Assembly: GCA_937951875.1 (NCBI GenBank)
Contig: CALGAN010000088.1
Coordinates: forward strand, 1-64,000
Direction of reading: 5' to 3'
Origin: an uncultured Alkalilimnicola sp.
GTDB taxonomy: Bacteria; Pseudomonadota; Gammaproteobacteria; Nitrococcales; AK92
DNA: 64,000 bases
The notes below the pieces were generated by a model. The model ran no database searches. It was given only the letters and a program-made list of their open reading frames with translations, and had not been told where the DNA came from. The translations under genes were made by a program, and so were the position numbers. Of this stretch, positions 29,884 through 38,242 are shown piece after piece. Numbering within the stretch: position 1 is the stretch's first letter; the number at the start of each line of letters is the position of its first letter.

Positions 29884-29889
29884 ATTATA
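29884..29889 (-). promoter_or_regulatory. Candidate -10 element (TATAAT)
   Basis: A perfect TATAAT reads on the minus strand 90 bases before the isomerase start. No good -35 is at 16-18 bases, so an activator may be needed. The surrounding divergent region 29795-30047 is AT-rich near 29970-29996 and has no gene. Confidence 0.35.
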
Positions 29890-30047
29890 GAACTTACGAT
29901 GCCATACCGGCCGTGCCGCCGAAAGATAGGGCAAGCCATGTAAATGAGTTGTGGCGCATGCCGCTCCTGTTATGGTTTTATTATTGAACTTATATGGTCG
30001 CCATGAGGGGCGGCGCGGCGAGTATCGGCAGAGAGGAGAGGGCAGGT

Positions 30048-30827
30048 ATGACAGCGTCGCAAGGAACACCGGCCGCTACGGCGCGGCCGCAGCGGAACGC
30101 CACGGTGGCCGTGGTCGGGGCCGGCGATTTCATCGGCGCGGCCATCGCCCGCAAGTTCGCCGCGGAGGGGTACACGGTGTTCATCGGCCGGCGCCAGGGC
30201 GAAAAGCTCGCCCCGCTCAAAGCCGAGATCGAGGCCGCTGGCGGTCGGGCATTCGCCCGCTCGCTCGACGCCCGCGACGAGGAGCAAGTCGCCGCCTTCA
30301 TGCGCGACGCCGACGCCGAGGCGCCGCTGGAGGTGGCCATCTTCAACATCGGCGCCAACGTCAATTTCCCGCTGCTGGAGACCACCTCGCGGGTGTTCCG
30401 CAAGGTCTGGGAGATGGCGTGCTACGCCGGCTTCCTGACCGCGCGCGAGGCGGCGCGCCACATGCTGCCCCGCGGCCGCGGCTCGATCTTCTTCACCGGC
30501 GCCACCGCCGGACTGCGCGGCGGCATCGGCTACGCCGCTTTCGCCAGCGCCAAGTTCGGGCTGCGGGCGCTGGCCCAATCCTGCGCCCGCGAGCTGGGCC
30601 CGCAGGGTATCCACGTCGCCCACTTGGTGATCGATGCCGGGGTCGATACCGCCTGGGTGCGCGAGCGCATCCGCGAGCGCGGCGGCGACGAGGCGTTAGC
30701 CAACCTCAAGCCGGACCAGCTGATGCGCCCGGAATCGGTGGCCGAGACTTATTGGCTACTGCACCAGCAGCCGCGCGACGCCTGGACCTTCGAGCTGGAC
30801 CTGCGGCCGTACATCGAGAAGTGGTGA
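30048..30827 (+). CDS. SDR superfamily protein lacking the catalytic Tyr (SDR_c10-like)
   Basis: The 259-residue Rossmann protein has VAVVGAGDFIG (21-30; the Gly motif is incomplete for a classical SDR), FNIGANV in place of NNAG, and GYAAFASAKFGLRAL (161-175). At the catalytic Tyr position it has Phe 165, although Lys 169 is kept; the Ser position reads Ala 152. Loss of Tyr with Phe in its place is the described hallmark of SDR subgroup c10, so this looks like that family rather than a mutated gene. The activity is unknown. The start at 30048 follows GAGGAGAG and GCAGG. It is convergent with the methyltransferase 21 bases away. Confidence 0.87.
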   Translation: MTASQGTPAATARPQRNATVAVVGAGDFIGAAIARKFAAEGYTVFIGRRQGEKLAPLKAEIEAAGGRAFARSLDARDEEQVAAFMRDADAEAPLEVAIFNIGANVNFPLLETTSRVFRKVWEMACYAGFLTAREAARHMLPRGRGSIFFTGATAGLRGGIGYAAFASAKFGLRALAQSCARELGPQGIHVAHLVIDAGVDTAWVRERIRERGGDEALANLKPDQLMRPESVAETYWLLHQQPRDAWTFELDLRPYIEKW

Positions 30828-30848
30828 CGGGCGCGGCGCGCGGTCCGA

Positions 30849-31616
30849 TCAGGAACGGTCGAAACGGCCGTAAAACACCCGGGTCTGGTATTCCAGCGTC
30901 ACCGTGCCGTCGATCTGGTGCCGGTCGAAGCTGCGGCGCAGGGCTTCGAGCATGGGCTCGTGGTTGGGATGGCCGGGCACGGGGGCGTAGGACGAGGACA
31001 GTAACCGACCCTTGAGCGCGTCGAAGTCGAGCCGCTGGTAGTTGGGAAAGCTGCGGAAGGCCACCGGTGCCGGCGCGAAGAACTCGGCGACCTGCTCGGG
31101 GCCGATGTTGCGATGGTCGACGATGCCGTATTCCGGCGCGTAGTCCTGCAGCAGCTGCTCGTACTCGCGCAGGAACGGGGTGGTGTCAACCACCCGCTCG
31201 TTCCAGATCAGCACCGTCCAGCCGCCGGGCTTGAGGATGCGCCGAAACTCGTGGCGCGCCCGTTCGCGGTCGAACCAGTGAAAGGCCTGCGCCGCCGTGA
31301 CGATGTCCACCGACCCGTCCGCCAGCCCGGTGGCTTCGGCCGGGGCGGCCACGCTGGCGAAGCCGGGCGAGCCGCTCAGCAGTTGCTCGGCGGCGGCGCG
31401 CATGGCGGCGTTAGGTTCCACCGCCAGCACCCGCGCGCCGCGCTCCAGCAGCAAGCGGCTGAAGATGCCGGTGCCGGCGCCGACATCGGCGACCACCGCG
31501 CCCGGGCCGAGCCCGCACTCCCGCTCCAGCAGGTCGAGCAGTGCCGGCGGATAGCTCGGCCGGTAGCGGACGTAGTTGTCGACGCGGTCGGAGAAACGTT
31601 CGGTGGCGGGCTTCAT
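30849..31616 (-). CDS. Class I SAM-dependent methyltransferase
   Basis: The 255-residue protein has FSDRVDNYVRYRPSYPP at the N-terminus, SAM motif I VVADVGAGTGIFSRLLL (about 41-57), an acidic VEPN after strand 2, AAQAFHWFDRERA (about 107-119) and LKPGGWTVLIWN. The AFHWFD motif is typical of the yeast TMT1/Methyltransf_11-like group that methylates small acids or unknown metabolites. The substrate is not predictable. The start at 31616 follows GGGAG. It is downstream of the aldehyde dehydrogenase gene by 69 bases, possibly the same operon. Confidence 0.88.
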   Translation of the reverse strand: MKPATERFSDRVDNYVRYRPSYPPALLDLLERECGLGPGAVVADVGAGTGIFSRLLLERGARVLAVEPNAAMRAAAEQLLSGSPGFASVAAPAEATGLADGSVDIVTAAQAFHWFDRERARHEFRRILKPGGWTVLIWNERVVDTTPFLREYEQLLQDYAPEYGIVDHRNIGPEQVAEFFAPAPVAFRSFPNYQRLDFDALKGRLLSSSYAPVPGHPNHEPMLEALRRSFDRHQIDGTVTLEYQTRVFYGRFDRS

Positions 31617-31685
31617 GAAAACTCCCGGACGAATGACGGACTTCCTTTGATACCCGTTGCGGTCGTTTTCGCCAAGCCCGCGCGC

Positions 31686-33134
31686 TCAGGCGCGCGGCAC
31701 GGTCTGCGGTTCGACGAACTCGAACAGCCCCTCGATGCCGCCCTCGCGGCCGAACCCGGACTGCTTGCGGCCGCCGAACGGCGCTTCCGGCGTCGGGCCG
31801 CTGCCGGTGTTGTGGCCGACGTGGGCGAACTCCAGGCGGCGGATCACCCGCTCGGCGCGCTCGTCGTCGCCGCTGAATAGATACGCCGCCAGACCGAACT
31901 CGGTGGCGTTGGCCAGGCGTACGGCCTCGTCCTCGTCGGTGAACGGCATGATCGGCACCAGCGGCCCGAAGGTTTCCTCGCACTGCACGGCCATGTCCGG
32001 CGTCACGTCGGTCAGCACCGTGGGCGGGTAGAAACAGCCCCAATCCTTGTCGGCTGGCGGCGGCAGCTCGCCGACCACCAGTCGGGCGCCGCGCGCCAGC
32101 GCGTCGGCGACATGACGGCGGACCTTGTTGAAGCCATCGCGGCCGATCAGCGGGCCGATGTCCACGCCCGGCTCCATGCCGTCGCCGACCCGCAGCCGCC
32201 GCACCCGCTCGGCGACCAGCTCGGTGAACGGCGCCAGCACCGCGCGCTGCACCAGGATGCGGTTGGCGCACACGCAGGTCTGGCCGGCGCCGCGGAACTT
32301 GTTGGCCATGAGCTGGTCGGCGGCCGCTTCCAGGTCGGCATCGGCGAAGACGATGAAGGGCGCGTTACCGCCCAGCTCCAGGGTCAGCCGCTTGAGGCCG
32401 GCGGCGCACTTGGCCATGAGCGCGCGGCCGGTTTCGGTGGAGCCGGTGAAGCTCACCGACCGCACCGCCGGCTGGGTGCACAGGGTGTCGCCGATGGGAC
32501 CGGCGGGGCCCATCACCAGATTGACCTTGCCCGGCGCTAGGCCGACCGCCGAGTCCAGCAGCTGAAACAGGGCGATCATGGTCAGCGGCGTCTTCGACGC
32601 CGGCTTGATCACGCAGCTGCAATCGGCGGCCAGCGCCGCCGACAGCTTCTTGGCGATCATGGCGATGGGGAAGTTCCAGGGCGTGATCAGCGCCGCCACC
32701 CCGGCCGGCCGGTAATGCACGGTCCAGGCGAGCCCGCGCGGGCGCTCGCTCAGCCGGCGCGGTTCGAGCGCGTCGATGTGCTCGGCGCAGTAGCGGAAGA
32801 AGCCGGCGGCGTAGTCGACCTCGACCTGCGCCTCGGGCCACGGCTTGCCGTGCTCCAGGGTGATGATCCGGCCCAGTTCCTGACGCTGGGCCGTCAACGC
32901 GTCGGCGATGGCTAGCAGCAGCGCGCGCCGCTTGGTAAGCGGCGTCGGCGTCTCCATTGCCTTCTCGGCGGCTCGCACCGCGCGTTCGGTCTCGGCGGCG
33001 CCCATCAGCGGCACGCGCGCCAGGCACTCGCCGTTGGCCGGATTGAGGACCGGGAAATCTCGACCGCTGTCGCCGCCGCACCAGCGGCCGTCGATGAAGC
33101 CTTGCAGGTTAGGAAGGAGAGGGGATTCGATCAT
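31686..33134 (-). CDS. NAD(P)-dependent aldehyde dehydrogenase, succinate-semialdehyde type
   Basis: The 482-residue ALDH has the full catalytic set: Asn in PWNFPIAM near 150, cofactor Lys in CVIKPASKTPL, FTGSTETGR near 225, general-base Glu in LELGGNAP (about 253) and nucleophile Cys 287 in GQTCVCANR with a second Cys at 289. Paired Cys and the LSERPRGLAWTVHYRPAGV segment point to the GabD/succinate-semialdehyde subgroup, but other semialdehydes are possible. No gabT is near. The start at 33134 (MIESPLLPN) follows GGGAAAGG. Confidence 0.9.
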   Translation of the reverse strand: MIESPLLPNLQGFIDGRWCGGDSGRDFPVLNPANGECLARVPLMGAAETERAVRAAEKAMETPTPLTKRRALLLAIADALTAQRQELGRIITLEHGKPWPEAQVEVDYAAGFFRYCAEHIDALEPRRLSERPRGLAWTVHYRPAGVAALITPWNFPIAMIAKKLSAALAADCSCVIKPASKTPLTMIALFQLLDSAVGLAPGKVNLVMGPAGPIGDTLCTQPAVRSVSFTGSTETGRALMAKCAAGLKRLTLELGGNAPFIVFADADLEAAADQLMANKFRGAGQTCVCANRILVQRAVLAPFTELVAERVRRLRVGDGMEPGVDIGPLIGRDGFNKVRRHVADALARGARLVVGELPPPADKDWGCFYPPTVLTDVTPDMAVQCEETFGPLVPIMPFTDEDEAVRLANATEFGLAAYLFSGDDERAERVIRRLEFAHVGHNTGSGPTPEAPFGGRKQSGFGREGGIEGLFEFVEPQTVPRA

Positions 33135-33165
33135 GGCACACCTTTCCCGCCGGGGTAGTAGACTT

Positions 33166-33177
33166 GGAGGTTCCTCC
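33166..33177 (-). promoter_or_regulatory. Small palindrome upstream of the aldehyde dehydrogenase gene
   Basis: GGAGG-TT-CCTCC, about 32 bases before the start, is a perfect inverted repeat in the leader. It could be an operator or a leader hairpin; the evidence is symmetry only. Confidence 0.25.
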
Positions 33178-33298
33178 TAAATGAGGGCGACGCTGGTCGG
33201 CGCGCGAATTTCCGCTTGCGCAGCGAGGCTGCTAGGATGTGCCCCGCCGGTCCGGCCGGTGCATGTTTAACGTCCAACGAAGACAAGGAGCTGGTCAC

Positions 33299-33856
33299 AT
33301 GCGTCGACTTCTTGCCGCTGCCGCGCTCGCCGTTATGGCGGTCCCGGCGGCTCACGCTTCCACGCTCGAACTGGGTGTCAGCGACGACTTCGCCCAGCTG
33401 GAGTTCGCCACTCCGGCCGGCGGGATCAATGTGCAGGGCGCCGAGTGGGGGCTGGGACTGCTCTACAACGAGGACGACGACCTCATCGGCAGCGCCCGGT
33501 TCTCGTCGGTCAACCGTATCAGCCAGGCGTTTACGTTCAACGTCGGCCTCAAGGGCTATCTGGGGCGTCTGGACGATCCGGACGAGACCCTCACGTCCAT
33601 CGCCATCGGTGGCGGCGCGGCGTTCAGCCTGGCTTCGCGTCCGCAGCTCACCTTCGCGGTCAATGCCTGGTACGCGCCCAACATCCTGACCTTCGGCGAC
33701 CCGCGCGGCGTCACCGAATTGGATGCGCGGGTCGAGGCGGGGCTGTCACGCACCGCAGTGGTGTTCGCGGGCTACCGCTTCTTCGAGGTGGATTTCCGCG
33801 GCCGCGACCACGAGGTGCAGGACGGCTTGCAGGTGGGTGTGCGGCTCGGGTTCTGA
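33299..33856 (+). CDS. YfaZ family outer-membrane protein
   Basis: The 185-residue protein has a cleavable signal peptide (LLAAAALAVMAVPAAHA, cut after about residue 20) and then alternating beta strands ending in QVGVRLGF with C-terminal Phe, the outer-membrane beta-barrel signature. TLELGVSDDFAQLEF and FNVGLKGYLGRLDD fit the YfaZ family, whose function is unknown. The start follows AAGGAG. The gene ends before a bidirectional terminator shared with the phasin gene. Confidence 0.87.
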   Translation: MRRLLAAAALAVMAVPAAHASTLELGVSDDFAQLEFATPAGGINVQGAEWGLGLLYNEDDDLIGSARFSSVNRISQAFTFNVGLKGYLGRLDDPDETLTSIAIGGGAAFSLASRPQLTFAVNAWYAPNILTFGDPRGVTELDARVEAGLSRTAVVFAGYRFFEVDFRGRDHEVQDGLQVGVRLGF

Positions 33857-33870
33857 GAACGCGCGCAAAT

Positions 33871-33899
33871 AAAAAGGCCATCCCGAAGGATGGCCTTTT
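33871..33899. terminator. Bidirectional rho-independent terminator
   Basis: Stem GGCCATCC (33876-33883) and GGATGGCC (33888-33895) with a CGAA tetraloop, preceded by AAAAA and followed by TTTT. It serves both the YfaZ gene (plus) and the convergent phasin gene (minus). Confidence 0.92.
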
Positions 33900-33922
33900 C
33901 TCGAACGGCTGGATGCGTCGGA

Positions 33923-34288
33923 TCAGGCGGCTTTCTTGCCCGCCGGCGTGAAGGCGGCAACCTGCTCCTGCGCCAGCTTCTGCACCTCGGTCGCGAACTC
34001 CTTGCCCAGGTCGGCGAGCGTCGCGGCGTCCTTGGACAGCTTCTCGCTCAGGGCCTTGACCGCGCTCTGCTGCTTGGAGACGAACTCCTGCAGGCTCTTG
34101 GCGTCGGTCACGGACAGGGCGGCGCGCAGCTGCTCGATGCCGAAGTCGGCATAGGACTTGGCGGCGTCGAGGTGGAACTGGGTGAGCTTCTCCAGATTGC
34201 TCACGGCCAGGGAGTTGAACTTCTTGGCGGGCTCCAGCAGCGAAGCGAAACGCGCGTTGCTCGTGTTCAGAATGTCATCGAAGATCAT
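33923..34288 (-). CDS. Phasin family protein (polyhydroxyalkanoate granule coat)
   Basis: The 121-residue all-helical amphipathic protein has the phasin_2 pattern: FASLLEPAKKFNSLAVSNLEK (about 14-34), YADFGIEQLRAALSV (about 44-58) and a Lys/Ala/Glu-rich coiled C-terminus. It coats and regulates intracellular polyhydroxyalkanoate granules. The start at 34288 (MIFDDILN) follows AAGGAT; a longer open frame upstream covers operator palindromes and is rejected. Two 15-base palindromes overlap the promoter. No PHA synthase is in the window. Confidence 0.92.
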   Translation of the reverse strand: MIFDDILNTSNARFASLLEPAKKFNSLAVSNLEKLTQFHLDAAKSYADFGIEQLRAALSVTDAKSLQEFVSKQQSAVKALSEKLSKDAATLADLGKEFATEVQKLAQEQVAAFTPAGKKAA

Positions 34289-34328
34289 GACGGCTATCCT
34301 TATGCGGTCCGAGCGGCGGATCGCCGCT

Positions 34329-34371
34329 TTGTGCGTCGCACAATAACACGGCCGCATGTTGCGATGCAACA
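34329..34371 (-). promoter_or_regulatory. Phasin promoter with two 15-base palindromes (candidate PhaR operators)
   Basis: Palindromes TTGTGC-GTC-GCACAA (34329-34343) and TGTTGC-GAT-GCAACA (34357-34371) are perfect over six-base arms and lie 28 bases apart centre to centre. On the minus strand TTGCAT (34369-34364) and TATTGT (34345-34340) at 18-bp spacing make a plausible -35/-10 pair overlapped by them. This is the arrangement expected for a repressor such as PhaR. Confidence 0.6.
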
Positions 34372-34393
34372 CCGCGTCGCTGTCAGATATTTT

Positions 34394-35332
34394 CTATGGC
34401 GTTCCATTGAGCAGCGGCCGCGAGCGCGCGCGCAAGACCTGCTCCAGCGTGTCGCGGAACTCGTCGCTCAGCGGCCCGCCCAGTTCCACCGCCCGCCGCG
34501 CCGCCCGCTCCGCGCCGTCCTCGTCGCCCAGCGCCAGCCGGATCAGCGCCAGGTTGTTGTACAGCATGCCGTCGACGGCACCGGCGGCGAGCGCTCGCTC
34601 CAAAGTGGCGGCGGCTTCCGCCAGCGCCCCGCGCGCATACTGCCGGTTGGCCAGCGCCAGGGCCAGGCGCGGCTCCGCCGGCCAGCGCGCCAGCGCTGCA
34701 CGGTAGCTGCGCTCGGCGGCCGAACCGTCGCCGCCGCGTTCCAGCTCGAAGGCGGCGGCGAGCAGGCGCTCGGGGCTGGCGCTGGCCGGTAGCCGAGACG
34801 GCTCCAGGGTCAGCAGGCCCCAGCGCTCGGCCCGTCGCCAGGTGCGCTCGAAGGTGGCGCGGGCGACCACGTGCCGCGGGCGGCGGCCGGAGCGCAGGAT
34901 CACCGCATCGGCGTCGGGGTCGTAGCCGACCACCACCGCGTAGTGCCATACCGGCCACCAGCCCAGGCCCAGGTTCTGCAGCACCAGCACCGGGTGGCCG
35001 GCTCGCAGCTCGGCGAGCAAGGCGCCGAAGCTCGGTTCGATCTCGTAGCTCAGCCGACCGTGGCGGCGCGCCTCGGCCACCAGTTCCGGTTGCAGGCTGC
35101 CTTGGCGGGCCGGCACGTACACGCGCGCCACCAGCTGTTCCGGCTCGGTGGGCGCGCCGCTCCAGGTGAGCACCGTGGCCAAGGCGGCCGGTCCGCACTG
35201 GTAGTCCTGCTGCGGAAAGAACGGTACCTCGGTGAGTTCCACGCCGGCCGAGGGCGGCGGTGTGCGCACGCCCGGGCCGGCGCAGCCCGCCGCCAGCAGC
35301 GCGAGCAGCAGGCACAGACGGCGGAGGATCAC
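34394..35332 (-). CDS. PA2778-type lipoprotein: C39-like cysteine peptidase with TPR tail
   Basis: The 312-residue protein has a lipobox LLAAGC (Cys 17), then a papain-like C39 peptidase domain with catalytic Cys in QQDYQCGPAALATVL (Cys 46) and His in WWPVWHYAVVVGYD (about His 129), followed by a TPR region (YRAALARWPAEPRLALALANRQYARGAL and two more repeats). It is a periplasmic or outer-membrane-anchored peptidase-like protein. It starts four bases after the PA2779-type gene and is translated with it. The substrate is unknown; the two-gene cassette is conserved in Pseudomonas and relatives. Confidence 0.88.
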   Translation of the reverse strand: MILRRLCLLLALLAAGCAGPGVRTPPPSAGVELTEVPFFPQQDYQCGPAALATVLTWSGAPTEPEQLVARVYVPARQGSLQPELVAEARRHGRLSYEIEPSFGALLAELRAGHPVLVLQNLGLGWWPVWHYAVVVGYDPDADAVILRSGRRPRHVVARATFERTWRRAERWGLLTLEPSRLPASASPERLLAAAFELERGGDGSAAERSYRAALARWPAEPRLALALANRQYARGALAEAAATLERALAAGAVDGMLYNNLALIRLALGDEDGAERAARRAVELGGPLSDEFRDTLEQVLRARSRPLLNGTP

Positions 35333-35336
35333 GGGC

Positions 35337-35744
35337 TTAGCGGACGGTCTTCTTCACGAACGGGAAGACGTCGGTGAAGCCGAGGATGTCGGTGAAGAGC
35401 AGCACCAGGAACACGAACACCAGCGCGCCGATGATCTCGTTGCCGCCGGCCGGCAGCTCCGCCATGCGCTCGCTCATCTGCGCCAGCTCGCGCTCGCTAA
35501 GGCGGTCGACCCGCGCCTTGGCGTCGCTCGGATCGACGCCCCAGGCCTCCAGCTGTTGGCGGACCTCGTCACGGTCGAGGAAGCGCTTGAGCTCGTCGCG
35601 CTGCTGCTCGACGCGCGCCTGCTCGACCGCTACCGCGGTGCCGATCATGCCGGCGTGCGCCGTCGGCACGAGCAGCGAGGTGGCGAAGATGACGGCGGCA
35701 AGCGGCCGGCACAGCCAACGGGTGAGAGAGTGCATCGTTTCCAT
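35337..35744 (-). CDS. PA2779 family protein
   Basis: The 135-residue protein has a signal peptide (LAAVIFATSLLVPTAHA), a charged helical domain (RDEVRQQLEAWGVDPSDAKARVDRLS) and a C-terminal hydrophobic segment IIGALVFVFLVLLFTDILGF near the end. It is always found beside the PA2778 peptidase, likely as its membrane partner or substrate. The start at 35744 follows AAGGAG at ten bases; a shorter start at 35735 is possible. Confidence 0.87.
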   Translation of the reverse strand: METMHSLTRWLCRPLAAVIFATSLLVPTAHAGMIGTAVAVEQARVEQQRDELKRFLDRDEVRQQLEAWGVDPSDAKARVDRLSERELAQMSERMAELPAGGNEIIGALVFVFLVLLFTDILGFTDVFPFVKKTVR

Positions 35745-35919
35745 CGAGTGAGTGCTCCTTATTGGGGGTTATTTGGCGTGGATGGCACGCCAATAAGGTG
35801 CTGATAGCCACCCCGCTTGGCAAGCGAATTCGCCCGGTTGCGACAACGAGCAGGTCCCATGGCGGGCAACAGCGGCTACAATCCGCCCAGTATTCCGCCT
35901 CATCGCGCAGGAGGGGCTC

Positions 35920-36396
35920 ATGCCCGTCGACGATATCGAAGGTATTCGCCGGATTCTCGCCACTTACAAGACCGTTGCCATGGTCGGCCTGTCCGCCAAC
36001 TGGCACCGGCCCAGCAATTTCGCCGCTAAATACCTGCTCGATCACGGTTTCACCGTGATCCCGGTGAACCCCGCCTACGATGAGGTGCTGGGGCAGAAGT
36101 GCTATCCCTCGCTCAGGGACATTCCGGTGCCGGTCGAGGTGGTCGACGTGTTCCGCAAGCCGGAGGATGTGCCACCGATCGTCGAGGACGCCATCGCCAT
36201 CGGCGCCAAGGTGCTGTGGCTGCAGCTCGGCGTGGTCAACGAGGCTGCGCAGCGCCGGGCCGAGGAGGCGGGGCTGGAGGTGGTGGTCGATCGCTGCATG
36301 AAGATCGAGTACGCGCGCCTGTTCGGCGGGCTCAACTTCGTCGGCGTCAACACCAAGGTCATTTCCGCCAAGCGTCCCCGCACGCTGGTTTACTGA
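35920..36396 (+). CDS. CoA-binding domain protein (YccU-like)
   Basis: The 158-residue protein has a Rossmann-like CoA-binding fold: TVAMVGLSANWHRPSNFAA (about 18-36), GFTVIPVNPAYDEVLG (43-58) and LWLQLGVVNEAAQRRAEEAGL. The exact role of YccU proteins is not known. The start follows AGGAGG at 35909. The next gene, metY, starts 14 bases downstream, so it is in an operon with sulfur amino-acid synthesis. Confidence 0.92.
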   Translation: MPVDDIEGIRRILATYKTVAMVGLSANWHRPSNFAAKYLLDHGFTVIPVNPAYDEVLGQKCYPSLRDIPVPVEVVDVFRKPEDVPPIVEDAIAIGAKVLWLQLGVVNEAAQRRAEEAGLEVVVDRCMKIEYARLFGGLNFVGVNTKVISAKRPRTLVY

Positions 36397-36409
36397 GACG
36401 GATCGTTCA

Positions 36410-37699
36410 ATGGCTGACAGAGAATTCGGTTTCGAGACCCTGGCCCTGCACGCCGGCCAACTGCCCGATCCGGCCACCGGCGCCCGCGCCGTGCCGATCT
36501 ACCAGACCGCGTCGTACGTGTTCGACTCCAGCGACCACGCCGCGAGCCTGTTCAACCTGTCCACCTTCGGCAACATCTACAGCCGGATGATGAATCCGAC
36601 CAACGCCGTGTTCGAGGAGCGCATGGCGGCGTTGGAGAAGGGCCGGGCGGCGGTGGCGGTGGCTTCCGGCATGGCCGCGCAGATGACCGCGCTGCTCACC
36701 ATTCTCGAGGCCGGCGACGAGATCGTCGCCGCCAGCACCCTCTACGGCGGCACCTTCAGCCAGCTCAACGTCACGCTGCGCAAGCTCGGCATCAACACGA
36801 CCTTCGTCGATCCGGACGATCCGGAGAACTTCCGCCGCGCGCTCACGCCCAAGACCAAGGTGCTGTACGCCGAGACCATCGGCAACCCGGTGGGCAACGT
36901 GGTGGACATCGAGGCGATCGCCGCGATCGCCCACGAGGCGGGGCTGCCGCTGTTCATCGACAACACCATGGCCAGCCCTTATCTGTGCCGGCCCATCGAG
37001 CACGGCGCCGACATCGTGCTGCACTCGGCCACCAAGTTCATCTGCGGGCACGGCACCGCCATCGGCGGGGTGCTGATCGAGTCGGGCAAGTTCCCGTGGG
37101 ACAACGGCAACTTCCCGACCATGGTGGAACCCTCGCCCGGCTATCACGGTGTGCGCTTCTACGAGACCTTCGGCGACTTCGGCTTCACCATGAAGGCGCG
37201 CTGCGAGCCGTTGCGCACGCTCGGCCCGACGCTGGCGCCCATGCACGCGTTCCTGTTCCTGCAAGGCTTGGAGACGCTGCCGCTGCGCATGGAGCGGCAC
37301 GTGCAGAACGCGCTCAAGATTGCGCAGTTCCTGGAGGCTCACCCGCTGGTGTCGTGGGTGAAGTACGCCGGCCTGCCGAGCAGCCCTTACCACGCGCTGG
37401 CCAAGAAGTATCTGCCCAAGGGCGCCGGCTCGGTGTTCACCTTCGGCGTGAAGGGCGGCATGGAGGCGGGCATCAAGTTCATCGAGTCGGTGCAGTTCCT
37501 GTCGCACCTGGCCAACATCGGCGACGCCAAGACGCTGGTGATCCACCCGGCCTCCACCACCCACCGGCAGCTCGACGAGGAGGCGCTGGCCAAGGCCGGC
37601 GTGAGCGCCGACATGATCCGCATCTCGGTGGGCCTGGAGACCGTCGACGACATCATCTGGGACATCGACCAAGCGCTGCACAAGTCGCAGAAGAAGTAA
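36410..37699 (+). CDS. metY: O-acetylhomoserine sulfhydrylase (MetY-type, PLP-dependent)
   Basis: The 429-residue member of the Cys/Met metabolism PLP family converts O-acetylhomoserine and sulfide to homocysteine. It has TLALHAGQLPDPATGARAVP at the start, SRMMNPTNAVFEERMAALE near 60, SGMAAQMTALL near 85, and SATKFICGHG with PLP lysine 209. The length and the absence of gaps favour MetY over the shorter MetB/MetZ. The operon with the CoA-binding protein is common in proteobacteria. Confidence 0.93.
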   Translation: MADREFGFETLALHAGQLPDPATGARAVPIYQTASYVFDSSDHAASLFNLSTFGNIYSRMMNPTNAVFEERMAALEKGRAAVAVASGMAAQMTALLTILEAGDEIVAASTLYGGTFSQLNVTLRKLGINTTFVDPDDPENFRRALTPKTKVLYAETIGNPVGNVVDIEAIAAIAHEAGLPLFIDNTMASPYLCRPIEHGADIVLHSATKFICGHGTAIGGVLIESGKFPWDNGNFPTMVEPSPGYHGVRFYETFGDFGFTMKARCEPLRTLGPTLAPMHAFLFLQGLETLPLRMERHVQNALKIAQFLEAHPLVSWVKYAGLPSSPYHALAKKYLPKGAGSVFTFGVKGGMEAGIKFIESVQFLSHLANIGDAKTLVIHPASTTHRQLDEEALAKAGVSADMIRISVGLETVDDIIWDIDQALHKSQKK

Positions 37700-37750
37700 G
37701 TCCCGGGCGGGCGCTTCGGCGCCCGCGCCGCCCGACGGGGGAGGACCGCC

Positions 37751-38221
37751 ATGGAATTCGCCGCTGCCCGCGTGCTGCACCTGCTCGCCGTCGTGCTGTG
37801 GATCGGCGGCGTGGCGATGGTCACCACCGTGCTGCTGCCGGCGGTGCGGCGCTTCAAAGCGCCGCGCGAGCGGGTGGCGTTCTTCGAGCAGGTGGAGGCG
37901 CGTTTCGCCCGCCAGTCGCGGATCACCACGCTGCTCGCCGGGGCGAGCGGCTTCTACCTGCTGCACCTCACCGGCTGGGAGCGGCTGACCCTGGCGCGGT
38001 TCTGGTGGATCCACGCCATGCTGGCGGTTTGGCTGCTCTTCACGCTGATGCTGTTCGTGCTGGAGCCGTTGCTGCTGCACCGCTGGTTGCGGCGGCGCGC
38101 CGAGCGCGCGCCGGAGGCCACTTTCCGTCTGGTGCACGCCCTGCACGGGTTTCTGCTCGCCATCAGCTTGCTGACGGTGGCCGGCGCCGTGGCCGGTAGC
38201 CACGGCTGGTACTGGTTCTAG
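37751..38221 (+). CDS. Four-helix membrane protein, CopD-like/DUF family
   Basis: The 156-residue integral membrane protein has four hydrophobic helices; conserved His in RVLHLLAVVLWIGGVAM (helix 1), RFWWIHAMLAVW (helix 3) and LVHALHGFLLA (helix 4) could ligate haem or metal, as in CopD/HemJ-like proteins. I cannot name the family confidently. It starts 51 bases after metY with GGAGGAC upstream. It is convergent with hemN, which makes a haem-related role tempting but unproved. Confidence 0.82.
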   Translation: MEFAAARVLHLLAVVLWIGGVAMVTTVLLPAVRRFKAPRERVAFFEQVEARFARQSRITTLLAGASGFYLLHLTGWERLTLARFWWIHAMLAVWLLFTLMLFVLEPLLLHRWLRRRAERAPEATFRLVHALHGFLLAISLLTVAGAVAGSHGWYWF

Positions 38222-38242
38222 GCCGGAGCCGCCGGCGCCGCT

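Noticed and set aside
30048..30827. The SDR gene as a decayed pseudogene because the catalytic Tyr is missing
   Set aside because: The frame is intact, the Lys is kept, and Phe at this position is a known subgroup feature.
36407..38203. A 598-codon minus-strand open frame antisense to metY and the next gene
   Set aside because: metY has all catalytic motifs on the plus strand; the antisense translation is low-complexity and crosses two unrelated genes.
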